Below are positions 52,414 through 60,901 of a stretch of DNA of 64,000 bases, one piece after another. The translations under genes were made by a program, and so were the position numbers. Position 1 is the first letter of the stretch. The number at the start of each line of letters is the position of its first letter. The notes under the pieces are model-generated. The model saw only the letters and a program-made list of their open reading frames with translations. It was not told the DNA's origin and made no database searches. Source of the DNA: JBDGYW01 sp964580055 (GTDB lineage Bacteria > Gemmatimonadota > Gemmatimonadetes > Gemmatimonadales > GWC2-71-9); the NCBI GenBank assembly GCA_964580055.1, contig CAZOJI010000021.1, positions 1-64,000 of the forward strand, in the 5' to 3' direction.

Positions 52414-54024
52414 ATGACCAAGTCGCGCATCAAAGTAGAAGATATCTCCAGACCGTCGGAGAAGCTCACGGATCTCAAGAAGGAAGATTTCAAGCCTCTG
52501 CCGGCGCCGTTCGAAACGGCCGACTCGACACCTGACTTCGCACCGCTCAGCGACCAGGCGAAGGAGAGTTACGAATGCTCCCTGGACGACACGATCGCGA
52601 TCAGCATTCCCAAGCCCAAGACCAAGGAGGAGGAGGACGAGCTGGTTGCCAAGTTCGTGTCAGGGTTGCAGAAGCTGTTCACCAAGGAGAACAACTGGAC
52701 CTTCCTTCAGCCCCTCCTGCTTTCCATGGAGCACTGCGCAACCTGCCACACTTGCTCGGACGCCTGTCACATCTATGAGGCCAGCGGGCGGAACCCGGTA
52801 TATCGACCGGCATATCGTTCAGAGGTTTTTCGCCGCCTCTACAAGAAACATGTGAAGTCGAAAGGCGGCGTTCTGCAGGAGTGGCGTGATGGAAAGATCG
52901 AGCTCAACTGGACGACGGTCGCCCGGTTGGCCGAGTTGTCGTACAGGTGCAACCTCTGCCGCCGCTGCGCGCAAACGTGTCCGATCGGTGTGGACAATGG
53001 TTTGATCGCCCATGAGATACGAAAACTGTTCAGCCAGGAAATGGGTATCGCACCGAAGGAGTTGCACGACAACGGTTCGGTGCTCCAGCTCAAGGTCGGA
53101 TCGTCCACGGGAATGAACGAAGTAGTTGTGAAGGACAACATCGAGTTCATAGATGAAGACGTTTCGGAGATGACCGGCATAACCGTCGAGACCCCTTGGG
53201 ACAAATACGGCGCCGATATCCTGCTCATTCACAACGCTGGTGAGATAATGGCCTGGCCCATGAATCCCGGAGCGTTCGCGGTCATCTTCGAGTCGGCAGG
53301 TTTGAGCTGGACTCTGTCGAGCGAGATAGCCGGATATGACAGCATCAACTATGGGGTTTGGTACGACGACGCCCAGTTCGCGCGGGTTGCGATCAAACAT
53401 GCCGAGGCGGCGAAGAGACTCGGGGTCAAGAAGATCGTGCTGGGCGAGTGCGGGCATGCCCACAAGGCTCTCACCGTCATAGCCGATCGCGTGCTGACCG
53501 GTGACCTGAACATCCCGCGCGAGAGCTGCATGGTCACGTTCGAGGACATCATATTCTCGGAACGTATCAAAGTCGATCCCACGCGTAACGACTTTCCGGT
53601 CACGCTTCACGATCCCTGTAATCTGGTAAGATTGATGGGCGTAGTTTCGCCCCAGCGACGCGTGCTTCAGAAGATCGCCCCTCGCTTCCGGGAGATGACC
53701 CCCCACGGAGTGGAGAATTACTGCTGCGGTGGCGGCAGCGGATTCGCCATCATGAGCGGCCACAACTTCAACGACTGGCGTGCCCAGGTGGCGGGACGCA
53801 AGAAGCTGGAGCAGGTACTCAACGCGTTCAAGGATGAGCTCGATCCCTCGATACCGAAATACCTGTGTGCGCCGTGCTCGAACTGCAAGGGGCAGCTTCG
53901 GGACATTCTGGCATATTACAACGTCTGGGAGAAGCACCGGATTCTCTACGACGGGCTTGCCGAATTGATCGTCAACTGTATGGTAGATGTGAAACCCGGT
54001 TTCATAGAATGGGAGTGGCACTAG
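52414..54024 (+). CDS. HdrD/DsrK/HmcF-like Fe-S oxidoreductase subunit, module 2
   Basis: This 536-residue protein has a roughly 100-residue polar N-terminal extension, then two [4Fe-4S] motifs (CATCHTCSDAC; CNLCRRCAQTCP). Two CCG-type segments follow (HDPCNLVR, NYCCGGGSG; CAPCSNCKG), expected to hold a noncubane [4Fe-4S] centre as in HdrB/HdrD. This is the cytoplasmic catalytic or electron-accepting subunit of a DsrMK/Hmc/Tmc-like complex. It pairs with the membrane protein just upstream. It has no receiver domain, unlike module 1. Confidence 0.87.
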   Translation: MTKSRIKVEDISRPSEKLTDLKKEDFKPLPAPFETADSTPDFAPLSDQAKESYECSLDDTIAISIPKPKTKEEEDELVAKFVSGLQKLFTKENNWTFLQPLLLSMEHCATCHTCSDACHIYEASGRNPVYRPAYRSEVFRRLYKKHVKSKGGVLQEWRDGKIELNWTTVARLAELSYRCNLCRRCAQTCPIGVDNGLIAHEIRKLFSQEMGIAPKELHDNGSVLQLKVGSSTGMNEVVVKDNIEFIDEDVSEMTGITVETPWDKYGADILLIHNAGEIMAWPMNPGAFAVIFESAGLSWTLSSEIAGYDSINYGVWYDDAQFARVAIKHAEAAKRLGVKKIVLGECGHAHKALTVIADRVLTGDLNIPRESCMVTFEDIIFSERIKVDPTRNDFPVTLHDPCNLVRLMGVVSPQRRVLQKIAPRFREMTPHGVENYCCGGGSGFAIMSGHNFNDWRAQVAGRKKLEQVLNAFKDELDPSIPKYLCAPCSNCKGQLRDILAYYNVWEKHRILYDGLAELIVNCMVDVKPGFIEWEWH

Positions 54025-54107
54025 ACTCCGGGTGACTTCTCGCGAACAGTCAACGCTCTACGCGAGCACGGTTTTCGTGCTCGGACGAGGAAGGGAACGG
54101 TCGAAGG

Positions 54108-54890
54108 ATGAGTCTTCTGCAAGCTAGCGATAGTCTTCGCACCCAACTGATCAAGGTCGAGGACCTCAAAGATGAGGAAAAACTCGTCGAGATAGCCTGC
54201 ACTTCCGACGCGCCGCAAGTCCGTTTGCTCGCCGCTTCCCGGGTAAACGACGACGAACACTTGATGAGGATCGTGTATCAGGCCAAAGACCTCGATGTGC
54301 GTCTCGTGGCCGCCGAGCGAATCTCCTCGGAGGCTCTACTAGCAGACATAATCAAGGGACGCGAAAACCTCGAGCTGATCGGCGTATGCTTCAGCCGGAT
54401 CACAGACAAGGAGATCATCGAGAAGCTCGCGCACGATACGAGCGTGAATCCGATCGCTCGGCGAATGGCCGTCGAGTACTATGCGGACGAGTCATATCTG
54501 GCTGCGGCAACGGAAGCGGGCGAAGAGGCGAGAGCGGTCAGGAAGAGTCCCGAGGCGGTGCGAGCCCTGATAGATGCACATGGTGGCGGCATGACAGGTG
54601 TGCGAGCCATCGGCCGGTTCCGCCGCAGCGAGAAGGCGCTCAAAGCACTGGGCACGATTGCCAGCATGGGGGGCGAGGAAGGGGCGCTTGCGATTGAATA
54701 CCTCTGTGAGGCGCTGGGTAGTCCCAACCCGTCGCTGCGGGCCTGCGCGGAGGACGAGTTGGCCAGCCTCGAGAACCCTGAACTGGTGGATCACCTGGTC
54801 CGGTGCCTGGACAAACCCGACCTTCGTGAGCCGATCCGCGATGTGCTGAAGAGGATCGACACACCGGACGCGAGAGCCGCACTGGGATAA
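54108..54890 (+). CDS. HEAT-repeat-like protein
   Basis: This 260-residue all-helical protein has repeating units such as SDAPQVRLLAASRVNDDEHLMRIV, DLDVRLVAAERISSEALLADI and SPNPSLRACAEDELASLENPELVDHLVRCL, the HEAT/PBS-lyase-like pattern. No catalytic motif or signal peptide is visible. Such proteins are protein-binding scaffolds. It sits between the module 2 Fe-S subunit and a receiver/kinase pair, so it could hold the complex and the signalling proteins together (position only). Confidence 0.75.
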   Translation: MSLLQASDSLRTQLIKVEDLKDEEKLVEIACTSDAPQVRLLAASRVNDDEHLMRIVYQAKDLDVRLVAAERISSEALLADIIKGRENLELIGVCFSRITDKEIIEKLAHDTSVNPIARRMAVEYYADESYLAAATEAGEEARAVRKSPEAVRALIDAHGGGMTGVRAIGRFRRSEKALKALGTIASMGGEEGALAIEYLCEALGSPNPSLRACAEDELASLENPELVDHLVRCLDKPDLREPIRDVLKRIDTPDARAALG

Positions 54891-54931
54891 ATCGCAAAGG
54901 CGTAGCAAGTGCGCCCGGAGGAAAACGACTC

Positions 54932-55309
54932 ATGGCAGCGAAGATCCTGATCATTGACGACGAAAAAGACATGCGGGTTTATCTCGGAGCCCTGTTCCGC
55001 AAAGCGGGATACGAAGTCGAAAGCGCGGAAAACGGCGAAGAGGGGCTCGCCCTCGCTAAATCGTTCCAGCCGGACCTGATTACGCTCGACGTCATGATGC
55101 CTAAGAAATCGGGGCTCAAGGCATATTCGGAGCTGAGGACGTCATCGGATACCAAGGAAATCCCGATCATCGTCCTCACCGGACTCACCAAGCAGGAAGA
55201 CTTCTTTGGCGACAACCTGGGCGGTCTGCCTCGTCCCAACGCTCTCGTCGAAAAACCCATCGATCGCGATGCCTTCCTCGAGGTAGCGAGGCGGATCATG
55301 GGTGATTGA
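54932..55309 (+). CDS. single-domain response regulator
   Basis: The 125-residue receiver has a good ribosome site (GGAGG, ATG 54932). Signature residues: ILIIDDEKDMRVYL, phospho-Asp in LITLDVMMPKKSG, Thr in IVLTGLT, Lys in LVEKPIDRD. It belongs to the same subfamily as the receivers at 49202 and 57046 and the domain fused to the Fe-S protein at 45975 (shared PDL-x-TLD-x2-MP). The paralogous Cys-PAS kinase follows after 3 bases and is the likely partner. Confidence 0.9.
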   Translation: MAAKILIIDDEKDMRVYLGALFRKAGYEVESAENGEEGLALAKSFQPDLITLDVMMPKKSGLKAYSELRTSSDTKEIPIIVLTGLTKQEDFFGDNLGGLPRPNALVEKPIDRDAFLEVARRIMGD

Positions 55310-55312
55310 GCC

Positions 55313-56935
55313 ATGAAGCGGGCGCTCAGCACCTCCGGCCGGCATCCGGTCGTTACCATGAGTTCCTGGCGTCCAGTCGGGGTAGCGGCCTATGCCGCGA
55401 GTGCCTTGTTGGCTTCGGTGGCCTTGGTGATCGCGGCACCTCACTTCCCACCGGTGGTTCTCGGAATCGCGCTCGCCGCATACCTCACAATCATCGGCAT
55501 CCTTCTATATCGCAGCCAGAGACGGCTGTTCACATACGCGCCCTGGCGCGACGTGATGCCGTGTCTGCTCTCGGTGCAAGATCCGGATCTGAAGATCATC
55601 GACAGCAACGACCGGTTTCGGAGCAACTTCGGAAAACGTGAGGGGGAACAGTGCTTCAGGGTATACAAGAACAGGGGGTCACCCTGTCCTGAATGCCCTG
55701 TGCTGAGAACCTTCGAAGACGGTCAGGTCCACACCAGCGAGGAGACCGTGATCGATATGGCGGGGGAGGTCGAACACGTCGTTGTCACCTCCGCACCCCT
55801 GCTCGACGATGATGGAAACGTAGGTGCTGTTGTCGAGATGACCACGAGCATCACGGATTTGAAGGTGCTGCAGGAAGAACTGGAACAGACCCACCGCGAC
55901 TACAAGCGGCTCTTCGATCAGGTGCCGTGCTACATATCCGTGATCGACGAGGACTACAAGGTAGTCCAATGCAACGCGATGTACCGTCGCGACTTCCAAG
56001 TTGACGGCAACCCCTTCTGCTATGAGGCGTGTAAGCACCGTGAAAGTCCCTGTCCCGAGTGCCTCGTGGACGAGACCTTCAGGGACGGCATGCCGCACAC
56101 GCGAGAGGAGACGCTGACCACCCGCGACCGCCGTCACGTGGACGCCGTGGTTAACACCATGCCGGTGCGCGACGCCGACGGCGAGACCACGGCGGTGGTC
56201 GAGATGTTCACCGACATCACCGAGGTCAAACGCCTTCAGAAGCAGTTGACCCTGATGGGACGGGCTGTCGCGGGCATGGCGCACCGCATCAAGAACATCC
56301 TCATGGGGCTCGAGGGCGGGATATTCGTGGTCAATAGCGGCATGGAGGAAGACGACCGCGCACAGATCTCCGAGGGTTGGGAGATGGTCGAGCGGAACGT
56401 GAAACGGGTGTCGACTCTGGTGAAGGACCTCCTCTATTGCTCCAAGGAGAGAACGCCGGATTTCCACAACGACGTTTACCCTCACGATATCGTGCGTGAT
56501 GTATACGAGCTTTACTCCAAACGCATCTCCGATGAGGCGATCACGCTGAACCTGGAGCTGAGCGACCCCCCGCATTATTGCACGTTCGATCCAGAGGCCA
56601 TCCACAGTCTGCTCTGTAATCTGGTCGGCAACGCCATCGACGGCTGTCGCTTCGACCCCGATGAGAGCAAGACCTCACACGCCATTATCCTAAGGTGCTA
56701 TCAGGACGAACGCAGCTCGACAATTCTCGAGGTCGAGGACGACGGTGCCGGCATTCCCGAGGATATGAGCGAGAAGGTGTTCGAGGACTTCTTCTCGACC
56801 AAGGGAACCGAAGGAACCGGCGTTGGACTCCTGGTCGTTCAGAAGGTTGCGCACGAACACGGTGGAACCGTCACCTTCAAGAGCAAACCCGGCGAGGGGA
56901 CCGCCTTCCGAGTAGTTATCCCACCTGCAGCATAG
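55313..56935 (+). CDS. membrane histidine kinase with two Cys-motif PAS domains
   Basis: This 540-residue kinase has two N-terminal helices (about 23-42 and 46-66), with almost no periplasmic part. PAS 1 and PAS 2 (about 78-190 and 195-310) carry the Cys motif in the same position: CFRVYKNRGSPCPECPV and CYEACKHRESPCPECLV. HisKA has GMAHRIKNILMGLEGG; the HATPase has DDGAGIPED and GTGVGLLVV. It is a paralogue of the soluble kinase at 47737, with added membrane anchor. Flanking receivers at 54932 and 57046 are likely targets. Its closeness to redox complexes and its Cys motif suggest redox input (inference). Confidence 0.88.
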   Translation: MKRALSTSGRHPVVTMSSWRPVGVAAYAASALLASVALVIAAPHFPPVVLGIALAAYLTIIGILLYRSQRRLFTYAPWRDVMPCLLSVQDPDLKIIDSNDRFRSNFGKREGEQCFRVYKNRGSPCPECPVLRTFEDGQVHTSEETVIDMAGEVEHVVVTSAPLLDDDGNVGAVVEMTTSITDLKVLQEELEQTHRDYKRLFDQVPCYISVIDEDYKVVQCNAMYRRDFQVDGNPFCYEACKHRESPCPECLVDETFRDGMPHTREETLTTRDRRHVDAVVNTMPVRDADGETTAVVEMFTDITEVKRLQKQLTLMGRAVAGMAHRIKNILMGLEGGIFVVNSGMEEDDRAQISEGWEMVERNVKRVSTLVKDLLYCSKERTPDFHNDVYPHDIVRDVYELYSKRISDEAITLNLELSDPPHYCTFDPEAIHSLLCNLVGNAIDGCRFDPDESKTSHAIILRCYQDERSSTILEVEDDGAGIPEDMSEKVFEDFFSTKGTEGTGVGLLVVQKVAHEHGGTVTFKSKPGEGTAFRVVIPPAA

Positions 56936-57045
56936 GCCTCGGCGAGATCCGCCTTCCGGGCGGGGCCGATACAGTGACGTTGCACCCGCAATGACCGGCA
57001 GGTTACACTGTACTGCAGCTTTTACCGCCAGATGTGGAGGCCCAG

Positions 57046-57405
57046 ATGAGCAAGAAGGTTCTCGTCGTCGATGACGAGGCCGATGTCAGGAAGTTCCTGT
57101 CAACGGTTCTCGAGAAACACGGTTTCGAGACATTGACGGCGGAGGATGGGACGGAGGCGCTGGAAATCGCCCTACGCGAAAAGCCCGACCTCGTGACCCT
57201 CGACCTCCAGATGCCGCACGGAACTGGAACCGACTTCTATCGAAAATTCGCGCGCAGCCACGACTACAAGGACACGCCAATAATCGTTGTCAGCGGGCTT
57301 GCGGGGCGCGAGTTGGCCGTCAAGAAGCCGGTGGCCGTCTTCGACAAACCCATTGATCCAGACGAGTTCATTGCGGCGGTAAGAGCTGCACTTCCCGAAG
57401 AATGA
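57046..57405 (+). CDS. single-domain response regulator
   Basis: The ATG at 57046 follows GTGGAGG; an in-frame GTG at 57034 is part of that ribosome site. The 119-residue receiver has VLVVDDEADVRKFL, phospho-Asp in LVTLDLQMPHGTG, Ser in IVVSGLA and Lys in VFDKPIDPD. It is the fourth member of the receiver subfamily tied to the electron-transfer genes. It precedes the TmcD gene after a 167-base region containing a hairpin. In D. vulgaris the hmc operon also ends with a response-regulator gene (rrf1), a useful parallel. Confidence 0.88.
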   Translation: MSKKVLVVDDEADVRKFLSTVLEKHGFETLTAEDGTEALEIALREKPDLVTLDLQMPHGTGTDFYRKFARSHDYKDTPIIVVSGLAGRELAVKKPVAVFDKPIDPDEFIAAVRAALPEE

Positions 57406-57432
57406 AATGTTGGGAAGCCGGGGTTGTGTGCT

Positions 57433-57455
57433 AAGTCGTTTCCAAAAAACGACTT
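57433..57455. promoter_or_regulatory. hairpin AAGTCGTTT-N5-AAACGACTT upstream of tmcD
   Basis: Nine-base perfect arms with a 5-base loop lie 27 bases after the receiver stop. No run of T follows, so it is not a standard intrinsic terminator on the plus strand. It may attenuate readthrough, stabilise a processed mRNA end, or be an operator for the tmcD-hmc genes. Confidence 0.45.
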
Positions 57456-57572
57456 GGCTGTGGGCGTTGTGTGTTTGGAATATTGCCCAGTTCAGTTTTG
57501 GAACCTCTATTATATTCCAGTGCGCCAGAATACGCATAATTGCCGTTTCGTAGGCTGAATGGGAGAAACCGA

Positions 57573-58838
57573 ATGTCGGAAGTAGCTGGCTGGGATTGGC
57601 AGGTCGAGAAGAAGTGTGTCCTGGATCTCGCCAAGATCAAGTCACAATTCAAGAGGGTGGATGAGTTTTCCGTCAGCAACGACGGAGAAACGATCGCAGC
57701 ACCGGTGCTTCTGGAGGACGATGAGTTCACTGCTTGCGTCAACGGACAGTCCTGGGCCGAGCAATTCGAACTGCTATGGTACTTGCGTTTCTCGCCCGTA
57801 GACGACCTTATCGCCCTCGTAAGAATCGACGACGAATGGACGGTGGCTGTGAACGGCACCCCCTGGGAGAGCAGATACGAGTACGTCTGGAATCCCCTTT
57901 TCAACCCCTCGGGTGATGCCGTGTCGGTTCTCTGCAAGAACGACGATTCCTACGGTGTAGCGATCAACGATGAAAGCTGGGAAGAGGGGTTTGTCTCGGT
58001 CAGGGACTACAGCATTAGCAGGGACGGAACGCAAGCGGCGGCTACAGTACAAACCGATCGGGTCAAAGAAGCCGATACGTTTGCTTTCTTTGAAGGGATC
58101 TGGTCGGTCGCAGTCAACGGTGAGGTGTGGGATAGGAAGTTCATAAACGCTTGGAACCCCGTATTCAGTGACGACGGCACCAAGGTAGCCGCTGAGGTGC
58201 GGACGGATATATGCGAATACTCCGTGGCCGTACAAGCGAACGACTGGTTATCCAAGTACGGCTGTGTTTGGACTCCCCGATTCCGTCCCGGAACCGAGGA
58301 TGTGATAGCGCCGGTGCGTGAAGGCGGGATGTGGAAGCTGGTCGAGAACGGCAAGAGCTTCTGGAAACGCCAATACAACATGTTGTGGGGGCAGAAGTTC
58401 AGCCCGGACGGCGCGCATGTCGCCGCAGTAGCCTCGCCTGCGTTCGGTCGTTGGACGATTGCCGTGGATGATGAGCTTTGGAGCGCCACCTTCGGCGACA
58501 TGGTGGTGGAACCGATATTCTCCCCCGACAGCAGGCGTGTGGCGTCGATTGTCAAGGACGAAAACCGCTGGACGATTGCGGTGGATGGAAGACCGTGGAG
58601 CGAGACCTTCGAGATGATGTGGGACCCGGTGTTCACTCCCGACGGGCGTCAGGTAGCCGCAAAGGCTGAACGAGGCGGTCGATACTTTTTGGTGGTCGAC
58701 GGCCGGGTACTCGGTCGCGGTTATGAGCAGCTCTGGGACCCGGTGTTCAGCCCAGACGGTACCAAGGTGCTTTTGAAGTACGTCGAAGACGGCAAATATT
58801 ATCGCCAGGTTGTGCCAACGGATGATTTGCTGCGATGA
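57573..58838 (+). CDS. tmcD: TmcD-like tryptophan-rich beta-propeller subunit
   Basis: The ATG at 57573 follows GGGAGAAA; 421 residues, no signal peptide. The sequence consists of about nine repeated units with pattern W-x-V-A-V-N-G-x-x-W ... W-x-P-x-F-S-P-D-G-x-x-V-A-A, a WD40/TolB-like propeller very rich in Trp. This matches the cytoplasmic TmcD subunit of the Desulfovibrio Tmc complex. Gene order TmcD-TmcC-TmcB here is the reverse of D. vulgaris tmcABCD. Its role in the complex is not well known, probably structural. Confidence 0.75.
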   Translation: MSEVAGWDWQVEKKCVLDLAKIKSQFKRVDEFSVSNDGETIAAPVLLEDDEFTACVNGQSWAEQFELLWYLRFSPVDDLIALVRIDDEWTVAVNGTPWESRYEYVWNPLFNPSGDAVSVLCKNDDSYGVAINDESWEEGFVSVRDYSISRDGTQAAATVQTDRVKEADTFAFFEGIWSVAVNGEVWDRKFINAWNPVFSDDGTKVAAEVRTDICEYSVAVQANDWLSKYGCVWTPRFRPGTEDVIAPVREGGMWKLVENGKSFWKRQYNMLWGQKFSPDGAHVAAVASPAFGRWTIAVDDELWSATFGDMVVEPIFSPDSRRVASIVKDENRWTIAVDGRPWSETFEMMWDPVFTPDGRQVAAKAERGGRYFLVVDGRVLGRGYEQLWDPVFSPDGTKVLLKYVEDGKYYRQVVPTDDLLR

Positions 58839-58894
58839 AATGCTAGTTGTGCGAACCGCAATTGGTTCGGCACGTGGGGAAAGGAAGAGGAAGC

Positions 58895-59542
58895 ATGTAT
58901 GAGTTCGTCAGCGGCCCTCTGGTATGGGCTGCGTTTATCATCTTGATATTGGGCGGAGCATATCGACTCTACTGGTTGATCTCATACTCAAAGAAGGACA
59001 AGGTCGTACACCCATACATGACCCTCAAGCACGGCCTCCGGTCCTTGCTTCATTTCAGCGTACCGTTTGGGGCACGGGTGATGAGACTGCGCCCGCTGTT
59101 CACCATCGTTTCGTTCCTCTTCCATATCTGCCTCCTGGTCACGCCCATCTTCGCGCTTGGTCACACCATCCTCTGGAGGGAGTCTTGGGGGATCAATCTC
59201 TGGAGTCTCCCCGACTGGCTGGCCACGGTCATGGCGGCGTATGTGGTGCTGGTGGTGCTGTTCTTCGCACTGCGAAGGATAGCTGAGCGCCCGGTCAGGT
59301 ATGTGACGAGCTGGAAGGATTACCTCCTGCTCGTGATCGTCGGGGCGCCGTTCGCGACGGGCATAATGGCACATTATCAGGTGCTCGACTACCAGGTGAT
59401 GATCGTGCTTCACATCGTCACCGGTGCTTTGTGGCTTGCCGTGATACCGTTTTCGCGTGTGGTCCACATGCTCTTCTACCCGTTCACTCGCGCCTACATG
59501 GGTTCAGAGTTCGGCTACGTTCGTTCGTCCAGAGATTGGTGA
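58895..59542 (+). CDS. tmcC: cytochrome-b-like membrane subunit (TmcC/HmcE), module 3
   Basis: The ATG at 58895 follows GGAAGAGGAAG; 215 residues. There are five helices with His in LHFSVPFG, FLFHICLLVTPIFALGH, MAHYQV and VLHIVTG. The ending VVHMLFYPFTRAYMGSEFG mirrors the end of module 1. This is a NarI-related b-type subunit as in TmcC and HmcE, which connects quinone or the Hmc membrane part with the HdrD-like protein encoded 29 bases later. Confidence 0.82.
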   Translation: MYEFVSGPLVWAAFIILILGGAYRLYWLISYSKKDKVVHPYMTLKHGLRSLLHFSVPFGARVMRLRPLFTIVSFLFHICLLVTPIFALGHTILWRESWGINLWSLPDWLATVMAAYVVLVVLFFALRRIAERPVRYVTSWKDYLLLVIVGAPFATGIMAHYQVLDYQVMIVLHIVTGALWLAVIPFSRVVHMLFYPFTRAYMGSEFGYVRSSRDW

Positions 59543-59571
59543 GCGGGGAACAGTTCAGACAGGAGTTTTGA

Positions 59572-60900
59572 ATGGCAGTGATTCCATCTCATCAGGTCGA
59601 GGATGCCGGCCTGGATGAACCCATAAAGAAGCTGACGCCCGAAAGGATACACCAGGTCTACAAGCATGTGATGACGAAGGAGACGGCGGCGCGGCTGCAG
59701 ACATACGTCGAGACCTGCGTTCGCTGCGGTCTCTGCGCCGACGCCTGCCACACCTGTGTGTCGCGGGACGGTGATCCGGAATACGCTCCAGTGGCCAAGG
59801 TCAAGAACACCCTCTGGGAGCTGATGAAACAAGATGGCAGAGTCTCTCCTGAGACCTTGCGGAGCATGGCGCGTATCGCATTTACAGAGTGCAATGTGTG
59901 CCGCCGCTGCAGCATGTATTGTCCCTTCGGCATCGACATCGCGTATCTGCTTCTCACGGTGCGCCGTATCTGCAGCCTCCTGGGTGTCGTGCCTCAATAC
60001 CTGCAGGACACCACCAACTCGCACGCCGCGACACAAAACCAGATGTGGGTGCAGCAGGATGAGTGGATAGACACTCTTCAGTGGCAAGAGGAGGAGGCTC
60101 GGGACGAGATCGCGACCGCGCGAATACCGCTGGAGAAAGAAGGGGCCGATATCATGTATTCAGTGATCGCCCCGGAGCCCAAGATTCTGGCACAGCTCTT
60201 GGGCAACATGACCCAGATCTTCACCGTGGCCGGCGCCGACTGGACCATGCCGGCTACCGACGGTTGGGACAACAGCAACATGGCCATGTACTCCGGCGAT
60301 TTCGAGGTCATGAGCCGGGTTGAGAAACTCCACTGGGAGACGGCGGCGCGGCTCAAGGTGAAGAAGGTGGTGATGGGCGAGTGCGGCCACGCTTTTCGAG
60401 GCGCTGTCTACGACGGCCCGCGCTGGCTGGGATGGAAATTTCCGCCCATACCGATGGTACACGCGGTTGAGTATTACTACGACATCATCACGAGTGGCAA
60501 GATCAAGATCAGAGAGAAATTCAAGGAACCCATCACCCTCCAGGATCCCTGCAACATCGTTCGCGGACGCGGGCTCGGGGACAAGTTGCGGTACGTAATG
60601 AACGCGCTCTGCGAGGATTTCCGCGATGTGACTCCGAACCAGGAACACAATTTCTGCTGCATGGCCGGTGGCGGGACCATCAACTGCGGTCCACCTTGGA
60701 AGAACTCACGGATGGTGAGCAACCGGGTGAAGGCCGAACAGTTCGAGCGTACCGGTGCCGAGTACATCTGTACTCCCTGCCACAACTGCCACAGTGGTAT
60801 CGAGGACATCGTTGGGTATTACAAACTCGGAATGCACGTGAAGTTCATCAGCGAGATACTCGTGCAGGTAATGGAAATTCCTGAAGAGCTACAGGCTTGA
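59572..60900 (+). CDS. tmcB: HdrD-like Fe-S subunit (TmcB/HmcF), module 3
   Basis: The ATG at 59572 follows CAGGAG; 442 residues, close to TmcB/HmcF size. It has two [4Fe-4S] motifs (CVRCGLCADAC; CNVCRRCSMYCP) and two CCG-type segments (QDPCNIVRGRG, NFCCMAGGG; CTPCHNCHSG). It is closely related to the Fe-S part of the fusion at 45975 (both have a middle ENWTMPSEGWD / ADWTMPATDGWD segment). It would be the cytoplasmic electron outlet of the complex. hmcA begins one base after its stop. Confidence 0.87.
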   Translation: MAVIPSHQVEDAGLDEPIKKLTPERIHQVYKHVMTKETAARLQTYVETCVRCGLCADACHTCVSRDGDPEYAPVAKVKNTLWELMKQDGRVSPETLRSMARIAFTECNVCRRCSMYCPFGIDIAYLLLTVRRICSLLGVVPQYLQDTTNSHAATQNQMWVQQDEWIDTLQWQEEEARDEIATARIPLEKEGADIMYSVIAPEPKILAQLLGNMTQIFTVAGADWTMPATDGWDNSNMAMYSGDFEVMSRVEKLHWETAARLKVKKVVMGECGHAFRGAVYDGPRWLGWKFPPIPMVHAVEYYYDIITSGKIKIREKFKEPITLQDPCNIVRGRGLGDKLRYVMNALCEDFRDVTPNQEHNFCCMAGGGTINCGPPWKNSRMVSNRVKAEQFERTGAEYICTPCHNCHSGIEDIVGYYKLGMHVKFISEILVQVMEIPEELQA

Positions 60901-60901
60901 A

